Source: an uncultured Eggerthellaceae bacterium
GTDB taxonomy: Bacteria > Actinomycetota > Coriobacteriia > Coriobacteriales > Eggerthellaceae
NCBI GenBank assembly: GCA_934670115.1
Contig: CAKUOV010000013.1
Span: forward strand, 1 to 49,023
Reading direction: 5' to 3'
DNA: 49,023 nt
This document shows, piece by piece, positions 26,901 through 34,606 of this stretch. Numbering within the stretch: position 1 is the first letter of the stretch; each line of letters begins with the position of its first letter. The position numbers and the translations under genes are program-made. The notes under the pieces are model-generated. The model was given only the letters and a program-made list of their open reading frames with translations. It searched no databases and was not told the origin of the DNA.

Positions 26901-27475
26901 TGGACGCGCTCAAGATGCTGCTCCATTTGCTCAATGCGGCGCTCGCTTTTCAGCTTGCGCTGCTTGTGCTTCAAAACGCCTGCAGCCTCTTCAATAAGGG
27001 CACGACGATCTTCGGGCTTCGATTGCAAAATAGAATCAAGGTTGCCCTGAGAAATAATGGAATACGTTCCCGTGCCTAAACCGGAGTCGTGAAGGATGTC
27101 CAAAACATCCATGCGACGCGCTGCCGAGCCATTGATCAGGTACTCGCTTTCGCCGCTGCGATACATGCGACGCGTGACTGAAACTTCCGTATAATCCACG
27201 GGAAGCGACCCATCGGAATTATCCAGCACCAGGTCAACTTCAGCAACACCAACCGACTTGCGTGCCGACGACCCCGCAAAAATCACGTCTTCCATGACTT
27301 GGCCGCGCAAGTTCTTGGCGTTTCGCTCGCCCAGGACCCACAAAACAGAGTCGGAAATATTCGATTTTCCTGATCCGTTCGGTCCCACAATGGCCGTAAC
27401 GCCCGGCTCAAGCGACAACACGCTGCGATCGGCGAACGATTTGAAACCCTTAAGCGAAAGCGACTTCAAGTACAT
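23906..27475 (-). CDS. smc: Chromosome segregation protein SMC
   Basis: This 1189-residue condensin ATPase works with ScpA/ScpB to compact and separate chromosomes. The N-terminal head has FKSFADRSVLSLEPGVTAIVGPNGSGKSN (Walker A). Two long coiled coils (about 165-500 and 670-1010) flank a hinge (about 510-660) that contains the Gly-rich turn typical of the dimer interface. The C-terminal head has the signature LMSGGEKSLVALALL and Walker B with YILDEVEAALDD. The ATG is 5 bp after the rnc stop, so rnc and smc are co-transcribed, as in many Gram-positives. It is full length with no visible defect. Confidence 0.98.
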   Translation of the reverse strand: MYLKSLSLKGFKSFADRSVLSLEPGVTAIVGPNGSGKSNISDSVLWVLGERNAKNLRGQVMEDVIFAGSSARKSVGVAEVDLVLDNSDGSLPVDYTEVSVTRRMYRSGESEYLINGSAARRMDVLDILHDSGLGTGTYSIISQGNLDSILQSKPEDRRALIEEAAGVLKHKQRKLKSERRIEQMEQHLERVQDIVNEVSRQLGPLERKAKKAATYQDLSAQLNELSLSLAVDDVRVLQGKWNDICVQIASLEELLEQRRAGISQAEAESERIQGLIRNGSESLTELVRQHRAVSEQVERLDSQVILFQEKLRSARVRSGELEALMESNDQRVKMLSVENQGFEQELSELQEKLAAAHSGVDALEREHSAAALQLSAMERDVFSHQSLRREAEKEEQTIRNNYTRTKEKLDMAQSRASLFDERMDGLQEAFDQATQAYNASLEQGSALDEQLAAATREQDEARFAFDQAKESEKRAKSAHDAAIREERQLAAQMIALEQLERESLAQASAARAWLEGDQQKQRLDVSPLLHEIKVEPGFDPLVERLLDADVSALLVKDGASVANVAREMGSKSLSGLVTLLLRNDSARFGASAVDPLLLQANNRELLINHVTSAPAAQEATRALLGNVVVCGDLTDALELHGAAKAPLCAATVQGDIVFPDGRVVLGKTAENETEGALARSRRLDALRESHRKSSLELDECAQAAQTAADAVKKLQDALLEKGQQLAQVRGMVSSAKNEQTLAKKRLDQAKNELESAQRQRKDVQHTIDQAKPQVQEFQELLQAASEKVAQEKLLVTQSQDAVAPARTKEAQLAHDLADAKLKEAMLSEREVYLRRVLQTRAEELEKLAESDKKACASLAVQKRIVRRAVPLIATLNVLGESARARARALEDASEEKQHAAAGTRQQADEAATALREARVAYEQVNEELGQVRIEKGRLEIQVESSVSLIAKEYDLPLEQALELPSLEDRGQIEQEVFALKRRITNMGNINPDAAAEYDELKVRYDYLSSQLADLRSARTALRKINDVIDERMKDDFARTFAVANENFKEIFADLFPGGTAELLLVDPQDMEHTGVEVVAQPRGKKISKMSLMSGGEKSLVALALLFAVYRIRNTPFYILDEVEAALDDTNLRRLIAYLNKLRESTQLIMITHQRRTMEMADVLFGVSMQADGVTKVISQRLEHALQYAE

Positions 27476-27480
27476 GGGCG

Positions 27481-28392
27481 CTACCCTTGGGTTTGCGTAG
27501 TATCGACAGAGGAATTAACCTGTTTGCGCGCATGTTTTTCCGCTTTCGCCTTCGCGGCAGCAGCTTGCTTTTCCGCTTTCGCCTTTGCGGCTGCAGCTTG
27601 TTTATCAGCCTTCGCTTTTGCGGCAGCAGCTTGCTTTTCCGCTTTTTCCTCAGGCGTTAACCCCAGTCCGAAAAACTCGCCTAAACGCTCAAGCGTAGTA
27701 CGCGCAGCCTGGCTCTCGGCCTCTTTCTTCGTGCGACCCGTGCCTTGCGCAAGACCCTTGTCACCTGCGAAAACCTGTGCGACAAACGTACGGTCATGCG
27801 GCGGACCTTGCGTGTCGATAAGCTTATACGTGGGCGTGATGCCATCTTCCTGCAGCTTTTCCTGCAGCGCGCTCTTGGGATTTTCCGGCTCGCGCGCCAT
27901 ATCAATGCTCATACGCGGAATAAGCGTACGCTTCACAAACGTCACCGCAGCATCCAAGCCACCATCAAGGTACAGCGCAGCAACCGTTGCCTCGTACACG
28001 TTCTCAAGCGCCGAATGAAGACCGCGCCGCCCCGTGCCCGCTTCCGACAAGCCAAACACAATGCAATCGGCAAAGCCAAGATGCGAAGCAACATCCGACA
28101 AGCTTGAACCAGAAACAAGCGCCACTTTGATGCGCGTCAAGCCGCCCTCGTCAAGCTCGTGATACTCATGGAATGCCAACATGGCAACAATGGCGCCCAA
28201 AATGCTATCGCCCAAAAACTCCAGGCGCTCGTAAGAATATTTTACCGAGCGACCTTCGGTAGCGGAAGGATGCGTGATAGCAGCCAGCAGCAGCGATTCA
28301 CTGTTGAAGCGATACTGCAGGATATTCTGCATTGCATCAAGCTTTTCACGCTGCTCACTGGTGATATTTAATAACTCGGGGACATCACTCAT
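27481..28392 (-). CDS. rnc: Ribonuclease III with Lys/Ala-repeat tail
   Basis: This 303-residue double-strand-specific RNase processes rRNA precursors and structured mRNAs. The catalytic signature YERLEFLGDSILG is at 54-66, and a dsRNA-binding domain follows at about 170-240. An unusual C-terminal tail of about 60 residues contains three 11-residue repeats KQAAAAKAKA(D/E) in a Lys/Ala-rich context. Typical bacterial RNase III proteins end after the dsRBD at 220-240 residues. The start at 28392 has GGAGG 6 bp upstream and overlaps the plsX stop by 8 bp. The 29-codon upstream extension to 28479 is Arg-rich and lies inside plsX, so it is rejected. Confidence 0.94.
   Translation of the reverse strand: MSDVPELLNITSEQREKLDAMQNILQYRFNSESLLLAAITHPSATEGRSVKYSYERLEFLGDSILGAIVAMLAFHEYHELDEGGLTRIKVALVSGSSLSDVASHLGFADCIVFGLSEAGTGRRGLHSALENVYEATVAALYLDGGLDAAVTFVKRTLIPRMSIDMAREPENPKSALQEKLQEDGITPTYKLIDTQGPPHDRTFVAQVFAGDKGLAQGTGRTKKEAESQAARTTLERLGEFFGLGLTPEEKAEKQAAAAKAKADKQAAAAKAKAEKQAAAAKAKAEKHARKQVNSSVDTTQTQG
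27535..27633 (-). repeat. Three tandem 33-bp repeats inside the rnc tail
   Basis: Units at 27535-27567, 27568-27600 and 27601-27633 are close copies of each other and encode KQAAAAKAKA(D/E) in frame. Some copy differences fall at third codon positions. The 33-bp period keeps the reading frame, so copy number can change without disrupting the gene. Confidence 0.85.
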
Positions 28393-29437
28393 GAGACGCC
28401 TCCGCAGATGTTTCCTGCGCTGCCTCCTGGGACGCCTCGAGCGCTTTTTGCTCGGCAGCCCACTGCGTAACACGCTCAATCAAGCCTGAACGCACCACTT
28501 GCACGGAAGCATCAATGCCGTTTTGAATGCCCAGCTCAGACGCGGAACCGTGGCCGATAATGCAGGCACCCTTCACGCCCAAAAGCGGAGCTCCGCCAAA
28601 CATATCGGGATCAATGGAATCTTTCAGAGCCTTGAAGCCGCTCAAGAGCGCCAGAGATCCCAGCTTAGATGCCGCGCTCTTCGTCATGACGCCCTTAATC
28701 GCCTTGAACAGCTGCTTCGCCGTACCCTCGATGGTTTTCAAGCAAACGTTGCCCGTGAAGCCATCGCAAACATACACGTCGAATTTCGCCGCCATAATGT
28801 CGCCGCCTTCGGCGTTACCAGCGAAATTCGGAATCTTCTGCTTGAGCAGCTGATGGCACTCCTGAATGAACACGGAGCCCTTCGTTTCCTCTTCGCCAAT
28901 GCTCAAAAGCGCCACACGCGGATTCTCAATGTGCAAAAGGTACTCCGCAAAAACCGATGCCATCTGCGCGAATTGCACAAGATACGCAGGCTTGCAATCG
29001 GCATTTGCGCCCACATCGCACATCAAAACCGGACGAATAGGCGAAGGAATCACCGTAGCAAGCGCGGGACGCGCAATGCCCTTGATACGCCCCATGATAA
29101 GCGTTGCCGCGGCAAGGCATGCACCCGTGGAACCTGCGGAATAAAAACCTTGCGCGCGCCCTTCTTTGACCAGGCGGCATGCCACGCTAATGGATGAATT
29201 CTTCTTCTTGCGCACAGCCTCGGCGGGATGCTCCGCCATGCCAATAACCTCTGTTGCCACCGCGGCTTCGCAACGATCATGATTCGCAGCGAACGGCTCA
29301 ACAACATCGGCCGGGCCACACAAGATAACATGCAGGTTCGGGTCTTTTTCCAGTGCTGCCGCGCAACCCGCAAGTACTACCGAAGGAGCATTGTCGCCGC
29401 CCATAGCGTCAACGACAATGGTGATGGATTCTGTCAC
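28385..29437 (-). CDS. plsX: Phosphate acyltransferase PlsX
   Basis: This 350-residue enzyme converts acyl-ACP and phosphate to acyl-phosphate, the acyl donor for PlsY in phospholipid synthesis. VVDAMGGDNAPSVVLAG at the N-terminus, then GSTGA, DVGANADCKP, DGFTGNVCLKTIEG and GHGSA are conserved family blocks. The last 30 or so residues (Glu/Ala-rich) are an extension beyond the usual end. The start is GTG after AAGGAGA. It overlaps rnc by 8 bp. The fapR, fabD, fabG and acpP genes that often sit beside plsX are absent. Two terminator-like hairpins lie in its leader. Confidence 0.95.
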   Translation of the reverse strand: MTESITIVVDAMGGDNAPSVVLAGCAAALEKDPNLHVILCGPADVVEPFAANHDRCEAAVATEVIGMAEHPAEAVRKKKNSSISVACRLVKEGRAQGFYSAGSTGACLAAATLIMGRIKGIARPALATVIPSPIRPVLMCDVGANADCKPAYLVQFAQMASVFAEYLLHIENPRVALLSIGEEETKGSVFIQECHQLLKQKIPNFAGNAEGGDIMAAKFDVYVCDGFTGNVCLKTIEGTAKQLFKAIKGVMTKSAASKLGSLALLSGFKALKDSIDPDMFGGAPLLGVKGACIIGHGSASELGIQNGIDASVQVVRSGLIERVTQWAAEQKALEASQEAAQETSAEASHE

Positions 29438-29450
29438 GTGAGTTCTCCTT

Positions 29451-29473
29451 AAAAACGAACCGTCCCAAGACGG
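29451..29473 (-). terminator. Terminator-like hairpin 2 in the plsX leader
   Basis: The short stem CCGTC-TTGG-GACGG (29460-29473), followed by TTCGTTTTT on the minus strand, ends just before the plsX ribosome-binding site. It may be an attenuator. The stem is only 5 bp. Confidence 0.45.
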
Positions 29474-29504
29474 AAAAAGCTGCCCTTCTCTAAGAGAACG
29501 CAGC
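29472..29504 (-). terminator. Terminator-like hairpin 1 in the plsX leader
   Basis: On the minus strand GCTGC plus TTCTC pair with GAGAA plus GCAGC (two 5-bp helices with a small internal loop, 29479-29504), followed directly by TTTTT. It lies between a TATAAT element and the plsX start. It may stop readthrough from rpmF or act as an attenuator. Confidence 0.5.
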
Positions 29505-29531
29505 AGCGTTTGCCGACTTCACTATTTGATG

Positions 29532-29537
29532 ATTATA
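29532..29537 (-). promoter_or_regulatory. Candidate plsX promoter (-10 element)
   Basis: A perfect TATAAT on the minus strand lies about 95 bp before the plsX GTG and downstream of the rpmF terminator. No convincing -35 element is seen at 16-18 bp. Confidence 0.4.
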
Positions 29538-29613
29538 GGAGATTTATTGTCATGCCGAATGCACGCAGAGCGCAAATCAACGGCATTGTCATAAATTCGT
29601 TATGCATCGTATG

Positions 29614-29650
29614 TAACAAAAGCCTCCCCTCTCGCAATGAGAAGGAAGGC
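29614..29650 (-). terminator. Rho-independent terminator after rpmF
   Basis: A 12-pair stem (Watson-Crick plus three G-U pairs; 29622-29633 with 29639-29650) and a 5-nt loop are followed by TTTTGTT on the minus strand. It begins 26 bp past the rpmF stop. Confidence 0.88.
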
Positions 29651-29675
29651 CCTTGACATTTCTTTAATTCAAAGC

Positions 29676-29855
29676 TTACTCGGCTTCGATAACCTCACGG
29701 TTCTTATAGAAACCGCAGCTCGGGCATACGCGATGCGGGAGCTTCACTTCGCCGCACTGAGGGCAAACGGTGCGAGCAGGAGCGCTGATGCGATCGTTAG
29801 CGCTACGACGAGTATGAGTGCTGGCGCGGCCAGTTCGTTGCTTAGGTACTGCCAT
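29676..29855 (-). CDS. rpmF: Ribosomal protein L32 (bL32), zinc-binding form
   Basis: The 59-residue protein begins MAVPKQRTGRASTHTRRS, the classic bL32 start. It has CPQC and CPSC pairs (residues 31-34 and 44-47) that form a zinc ribbon, the C+ paralogue type. It ends FYKNREVIEAE. GAAGGAG precedes the ATG. It sits between the YceD/DUF177 gene and plsX, the usual yceD-rpmF-plsX order in bacteria, and is followed by a strong terminator. In some bacteria a Cys-free L32 replaces this form in zinc shortage; none is in the window. Confidence 0.97.
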   Translation of the reverse strand: MAVPKQRTGRASTHTRRSANDRISAPARTVCPQCGEVKLPHRVCPSCGFYKNREVIEAE

Positions 29856-29984
29856 GACCTATTCTCCTTCTTTAACAAACCGAGGTTTTGCAGAACCCCG
29901 AATAACTGTTGATAAACACGCGAAACGGTATTTTAGCAAAAACCTTTTATCGGTTCAAGTGCCATTTTCCGTGTAACGCGAAAA

Positions 29985-30554
29985 TCACTCTTCTTCAATA
30001 ACAAGACCCTGCAATGCCGCAAATGAGCTGTTCGGATTCACGTCGTTTTCATGCTGGCATCCACAGGGGCCTTCGTTCAGGTTCGCGCCGCACGTAGTGC
30101 ACAAGCCCTTGCAGTCATCAGTGCACAAGGGAATAATCGGAACGTCCAAAACAATGGCCGCCTGAATAAGGGGCATCAGATCAATGATGTGATCATCGGG
30201 AAGAACATCAAATTCGTCTTCTTCCTTATCTTCCTTGCTCACTTCATCGGCGTTCAGGAAAAAATAACCCTCTATCTCGCCAAACAGCGGCACTTCGGCT
30301 GGCTCGCCGCAGCGGGCACACGCGGTTTCCGCCGAAACTTCACACGTACCTTCCAAAAGCAGCGCCTCACCAGTGTTCGTTACGTCAACATCCCAGGTAA
30401 GAGGCTCGTTGAACGTATACAAATCGGGACCGAACTTCATAACGGGAAGAACTACTTCGCCCTGAAAATGAGCGCTTTCCGCCGGCAAGAACAGCTCAGA
30501 GGCAATATGGATGCGCGCCGTGCCCTGGTCTTGTACGGCTTGCGTGGTATCCAT
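29985..30554 (-). CDS. YceD/DUF177 family protein (23S rRNA accumulation protein)
   Basis: This 189-residue DUF177 protein has a beta-rich N-terminal half containing CARCGEP, an acidic central linker (VSKEDKEEDEFDVLPDD), and the family signature PLCTDDCKGLCTTCGANLNEGPCGC near 142-166. YceD proteins are linked by genetics to 23S rRNA accumulation and are nearly always encoded just upstream of rpmF, as here. The cysteine pairs suggest a bound metal. The ATG is 2 bp after the preceding gene's stop with a weak ribosome-binding site, so translation is probably coupled. Confidence 0.92.
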   Translation of the reverse strand: MDTTQAVQDQGTARIHIASELFLPAESAHFQGEVVLPVMKFGPDLYTFNEPLTWDVDVTNTGEALLLEGTCEVSAETACARCGEPAEVPLFGEIEGYFFLNADEVSKEDKEEDEFDVLPDDHIIDLMPLIQAAIVLDVPIIPLCTDDCKGLCTTCGANLNEGPCGCQHENDVNPNSSFAALQGLVIEEE

Positions 30555-30556
30555 GG

Positions 30557-31027
30557 CTATCGAACCTGCGTCGTGGGCGTGTTCATGCGCTCACGGCAAC
30601 GACGAACGTTATTCAAGACGGTGTCCAGGCTCTGCTCAACGTGATTGAACACGTCTTCGGCGTATGCCTGCGCACCCGCGCGCGTCTGATAATCGAACTC
30701 GCGCGCATCGGCAACCAGCTTGTCCGCCTGCTGATGCGCAATACGCACCACTTCAGTATCGCTGGAGATGGTCATAACTTCACGCTGAGCATCGCTTACC
30801 ATGCGGTTTGCTTCCGCTTCGGCATCGTCTAGCAAGTTCTGGCGCTCGCGCACAATGGCACGCGCCTGGGCAAACTCGCCCGGGAACCTATCGCGAATCT
30901 CATCGATAATATCAAGAGCCTCGCCCACGTCTACCTGACGCAAGTTGTTCTTACCAAAAACAGGCTTGGCATCCTCCAAAAGAATGGAAAGATCCTCAAG
31001 CAGTTCAAGGACGCTCGATTCATCCAT
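30557..31027 (-). CDS. DivIVA-like coiled-coil protein
   Basis: This protein of about 156 residues is almost all helical. The first 45 residues (VLELLEDLSILLEDAKPVFGKNNLRQVD) lead into a long coiled coil with the pattern RERQNLLDDAEAEANRMVSDAQREVMTI seen in DivIVA/SepIVA-type and ATP-synthase b-like proteins. It has no membrane helix. The start at 31027 has GAAAGG upstream; an ATG 11 codons earlier is not favoured. In Actinobacteria a DivIVA-related protein is often encoded near coaD and rpmF, and the order here is the same. A role in cell-envelope or division scaffolding is inference. Confidence 0.75.
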   Translation of the reverse strand: MDESSVLELLEDLSILLEDAKPVFGKNNLRQVDVGEALDIIDEIRDRFPGEFAQARAIVRERQNLLDDAEAEANRMVSDAQREVMTISSDTEVVRIAHQQADKLVADAREFDYQTRAGAQAYAEDVFNHVEQSLDTVLNNVRRCRERMNTPTTQVR

Positions 31028-31194
31028 GATGGGCCTTTCTCGTATCAAGCAAAAGGGCATGCGCCCCTACTTATTCCATAATCTCTCGAATTTTACCATG
31101 AGAAGGATAAAAAAGGAAAAATAACCGCTCCGCACCGCAAAGCAGCACGTAATGTTTACAAATTATGGCAAATTACCGTGCGAAACGAGCGCTT

Positions 31195-31671
31195 TTAGGC
31201 GAATTTTGCCTTCAGCGCATCGTTTACACACGAAGGCACGAATTGCGCAACATCACCCTTGAAGCTTGCAATTTCGCGCACAACCGAGGACGAAAGGTAC
31301 ATGTACTCGGGCGAAGACATGATGAAAATAGTCTCCAGATGCGGATCAAGCTGGTAGTTCAACGCTGTCTGCTGGAACTCGTATTCAAAGTCGGTAATGG
31401 CGCGCAAGCCTTTTACCGCAACGTGAGCGTCCACTTCGCGCGCGAAATCAACAAGCAATCCGCAGAACGGCTCCACACGAACGTTCGGCATGCCTTTAAG
31501 CGCTTCTCGCGCCAATGCAACACGCTCATCAAGCGAAAACAAAGGCTGCTTCTTGGGGGAAGCGGCAACGGCAACAATCACTTCATCGAAAATACGCGAT
31601 GCGCGGCTGATGATTTCAATATGACCGCTGGTAATGGGGTCGAAGGTGCCGGGCGTCAAAGCTCGTTTCAT
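31195..31671 (-). CDS. coaD: Phosphopantetheine adenylyltransferase
   Basis: This 158-residue enzyme makes dephospho-CoA from ATP and 4'-phosphopantetheine, the penultimate step of CoA synthesis. The nucleotidyltransferase motif TPGTFDPITSGH (6-17) carries the catalytic T/HxGH-type loop, and SSSVVREIA near the C-terminus is the second ATP-binding motif. The length is normal for the family. Its ATG overlaps the rsmD stop as TAATG, so the two are translationally coupled. Confidence 0.97.
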   Translation of the reverse strand: MKRALTPGTFDPITSGHIEIISRASRIFDEVIVAVAASPKKQPLFSLDERVALAREALKGMPNVRVEPFCGLLVDFAREVDAHVAVKGLRAITDFEYEFQQTALNYQLDPHLETIFIMSSPEYMYLSSSVVREIASFKGDVAQFVPSCVNDALKAKFA

Positions 31672-32249
31672 TAATCCGCCTTTCCGAAAATGTCAACAGC
31701 AATCTCACCGTACGTTTTCGTTTGCATACTATCCCATTTCACGCGCGAACGCGCAAAAAAAGGCGCCAGGTCGGTGTCTCGTGAATGTTCATAGGAAATC
31801 GTAACGTAGGAGGCCAGGCATCCCGCGTCATCAAGCTCTTCCAAAAACGCGAAAATAAGCGCCGGATCAAGCGCATACGGCGGATCCAAAAGGATAAGCC
31901 CGAAAGGCTCGTGCCCCGACAAGGGCGGATGCGCCAGCACATCGGTCTTGCGCACCACCGCGCGCAATGCATCGCAGCGCAGTTTCTTGATATTGCCCTC
32001 AAGCGTTGCCGCTGACTGCGGATCAAGCTCGTAGAACCATGCCTGCTTCGCACCACGCGAAAGCGCCTCCAAACCCAAAGCACCCGAGCCCGCAAACGCA
32101 TCGAGCACCGTAACGTCGTCAAACGTGTTCAGCGTACAATACAGGCTGCTCATAAGCGATTCTCGAATACGGTCGATGGTAGGGCGCGTTGTTTCGCCAT
32201 CGGGGGCAGCAATTGGAACGCCCCTCCATTCACCTGCAATTATGCGCAT
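31671..32249 (-). CDS. rsmD: 16S rRNA (guanine-966-N2) methyltransferase RsmD
   Basis: This 192-residue SAM-dependent enzyme methylates G966 of 16S rRNA (by family). It begins MRIIAGEWRGVPI, has the segment RPTIDRIRESLMSSL, the SAM motif VLDAFAGSGALGLEALSRGA and the catalytic ILLDPPYA (DPPY). The order recG-rsmD-coaD is conserved in many Gram-positive bacteria. The start lies 3 bp after the recG stop. Confidence 0.96.
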   Translation of the reverse strand: MRIIAGEWRGVPIAAPDGETTRPTIDRIRESLMSSLYCTLNTFDDVTVLDAFAGSGALGLEALSRGAKQAWFYELDPQSAATLEGNIKKLRCDALRAVVRKTDVLAHPPLSGHEPFGLILLDPPYALDPALIFAFLEELDDAGCLASYVTISYEHSRDTDLAPFFARSRVKWDSMQTKTYGEIAVDIFGKAD

Positions 32250-32252
32250 ATT

Positions 32253-34502
32253 CTAACCTCCCATCACTTCGCGGTTTCCCCGCATCATACGCACTTCACG
32301 CGCCAGCGCCCGATGCTGCAAATGCTCCAAACGTGGATCATCTTGCAGAATCTCCGCCGCATCCGCATGCGCGGCCTCGATCACCGCGCTATCACGGATA
32401 ACGTTCACCAGCTTCAACGACGACGCACCGTGCTGCCGATTACCTAAAATGTCACCTTCGCGACGCAAGCTTAAGTCGTAAGCCGCCAGCTCAAAGCCAT
32501 CATCGGTACGCTCCATAGCCCCCAGGCGGTCAAGCGCCACCGGCGTTTGCGCGTTCGATATCAAAAAAACCTGGGAAGGCAAAGTACCACGTCCCACGCG
32601 CCCGCGCAACTGATGCAGCTGAGATAAACCGAAACGGTCAGCGTCTTCCACGATAATGACCGTGGCATTGGGCACGTCCACGCCCACTTCGATAACCGTC
32701 GTGGCAACAAGAACCTGCACGTCACCGCGTCGGAAAGCTTCCATGGTCTTCTGTTTTTCGGCGTTGGAAAGTTTTCCATGCAAAAGCGCCACGTTGAAGT
32801 CATAGAAAACGGTGTCTTGCAGACGTTTTGCCATACTGCTTGCCGCAGCGATGTTCTCGCGCACGAAATCACCGTCGCCTTCGATTGTAATGCACGAAAA
32901 CTCGTAATGGTCTTCTTGATCTTGCTTCGTGCGCTTGGCGCGCGTGTCACGTTCTTCGGTAGTCAGCCCCACCAGCGGACACACCACATACACTTGCTCG
33001 CCGCGCTCAAGTGCTTCACGTGCCGCATCGTATGCCGTGCTGCTCTCGCCTCTGGTCAGGACTTTTGTAGTGCGCTGCGCTCCCGCGTGGGGACGTTGCC
33101 GCAAATACGAAAGCGACAAGTTGCCGAAAAGCGCCAACGCAAGCGAACGCGGAATAGGCGTTGCCGTAAGATAGAGAGCATCGGGCGCCGAACCCTTCCC
33201 CAGCAAGCGCGCACGCTGCTCAACGCCGAAACGCTGCTGCTCATCGATAACGCACAGACTGCACGCGGAAAACACAACATCGGGCTCAATAACCGCGTGC
33301 GTACCGAACAGCACCTGAATCTCTCCTGCTGCAAGTCGCTGCAGAATGCCAGCGCGCTCGGAAGCGGGTGTAGCACCGGTAAGAATCGCCCACGAAACAC
33401 CCACCTGGTCAAACAAGCTGCCCAAGCTCTGCGCGTACTGACGCGCCAGCACTTCGGTAGGAGCCATCATAACAGCCTGATTGCCCGAATCGGCCGCCGC
33501 CGCAAGTGCGAACGCGGTCACGGCCGTTTTACCCGTGCCAACATCTCCCAGCAGCAAGTGATTCGCGCACGCTGGTTTAGCCATGTTTGCCAGGATTTCA
33601 GTTACCGCCTGCATCTGGTCTTGCGTGAGTGCAAACGGCATCACCTCGAAAAGCTTGAGCACAGCTGGGCCATCGATCGTGTGAGCCACGGGAATATGCT
33701 GGTCGGCGTCATGCGCACTGCCCTCTGCCCGCGCCCCCTCAAGCATGAGCGACAATTCCAGCAGCAACACCTCTTCGTAGACAAAGCGCCTATGCGCAAG
33801 CCGCATATCATCCATGGTCAGAGGAAAATGAATGGAGCGCAGCGCATTACGGCGTGACATTAGGCAATGTTTCTCGCGCAAAGACAGCGGCATGAAATCC
33901 TCCATGCCGTCGGCTTCTTCCAAAGCATTGCTGATCAGCCGGCGCATCCAGGCGGTCGAAATTTCCGCGCAAGCCGGATGAACAGGAATGATAAAGCCAT
34001 CAGTGCTTGCATTCGCACTCGTGTTCGCGCCTTCAAGCGGCTCGATGAATGGATTCGTCATGCGCTTGAAGCCGTAATCGAACTCAACTTTACCCGCAAC
34101 GGCAATATGCATATCCTGCGCAAGCGTATCCATAAGCCACGGCTGACGAAACGCCGTAACCATCATAACGCCTGTCTCATCAACCAGGGTGATTTCAACA
34201 AGCGCGAGTTTCGGCTTGGGCCGCTTCAGTTTCATCTCGTGGATGCGACCGCGAATCGTACAGCTCTCGCCAATTGTTGCGGTGCGAATAGTTTCGACTT
34301 TCGACAAGTCAACGTAGCGACGCGGGAACAGAGTAAGCAAATCCCGAACCGTTGAAACGCCCATCTTGCCCAGGGCTTGCGCGCGTTTCGGGCTAACCCC
34401 GGAAACCGATGACACACGGTCTTCTAGGTGCATAGTAGGCAAAGTGCGGTCAGCATTGCCAACCGCACTTGAACTGGTATCTTTCGAAGAAGAACGAACC
34501 AT
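32253..34502 (-). CDS. recG: ATP-dependent DNA helicase RecG
   Basis: This 749-residue superfamily 2 helicase reverses stalled forks and branch-migrates Holliday junctions. The N-terminal wedge/OB domain (about 35-280, including GRIHEMKLKRPKPKLALVEITL) is followed by the motor: LLGDVGTGKTAVTAFALA (motif I), VIDEQQRFG (motif II, a DEQQ variant of the usual DEQH), TATPIPRSLAL (motif III) and VATTVIEVGVDVPNA, HQLRGRVGRG (motifs V-VI). The start at 34502 has AAGGGAG upstream; the first about 30 residues are Ser/Thr-rich and not conserved. Confidence 0.96.
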   Translation of the reverse strand: MVRSSSKDTSSSAVGNADRTLPTMHLEDRVSSVSGVSPKRAQALGKMGVSTVRDLLTLFPRRYVDLSKVETIRTATIGESCTIRGRIHEMKLKRPKPKLALVEITLVDETGVMMVTAFRQPWLMDTLAQDMHIAVAGKVEFDYGFKRMTNPFIEPLEGANTSANASTDGFIIPVHPACAEISTAWMRRLISNALEEADGMEDFMPLSLREKHCLMSRRNALRSIHFPLTMDDMRLAHRRFVYEEVLLLELSLMLEGARAEGSAHDADQHIPVAHTIDGPAVLKLFEVMPFALTQDQMQAVTEILANMAKPACANHLLLGDVGTGKTAVTAFALAAAADSGNQAVMMAPTEVLARQYAQSLGSLFDQVGVSWAILTGATPASERAGILQRLAAGEIQVLFGTHAVIEPDVVFSACSLCVIDEQQRFGVEQRARLLGKGSAPDALYLTATPIPRSLALALFGNLSLSYLRQRPHAGAQRTTKVLTRGESSTAYDAAREALERGEQVYVVCPLVGLTTEERDTRAKRTKQDQEDHYEFSCITIEGDGDFVRENIAAASSMAKRLQDTVFYDFNVALLHGKLSNAEKQKTMEAFRRGDVQVLVATTVIEVGVDVPNATVIIVEDADRFGLSQLHQLRGRVGRGTLPSQVFLISNAQTPVALDRLGAMERTDDGFELAAYDLSLRREGDILGNRQHGASSLKLVNVIRDSAVIEAAHADAAEILQDDPRLEHLQHRALAREVRMMRGNREVMGG

Positions 34503-34606
34503 AGGCTCCCTTGCTTCTTGTTTGTTTCTTACGGGCACGAACGCGCGTAGCAACCATGTTATTGACCGCTACGCTTCCCTTCGGAAAACGTCTTCTTTTG
34601 GACGAA

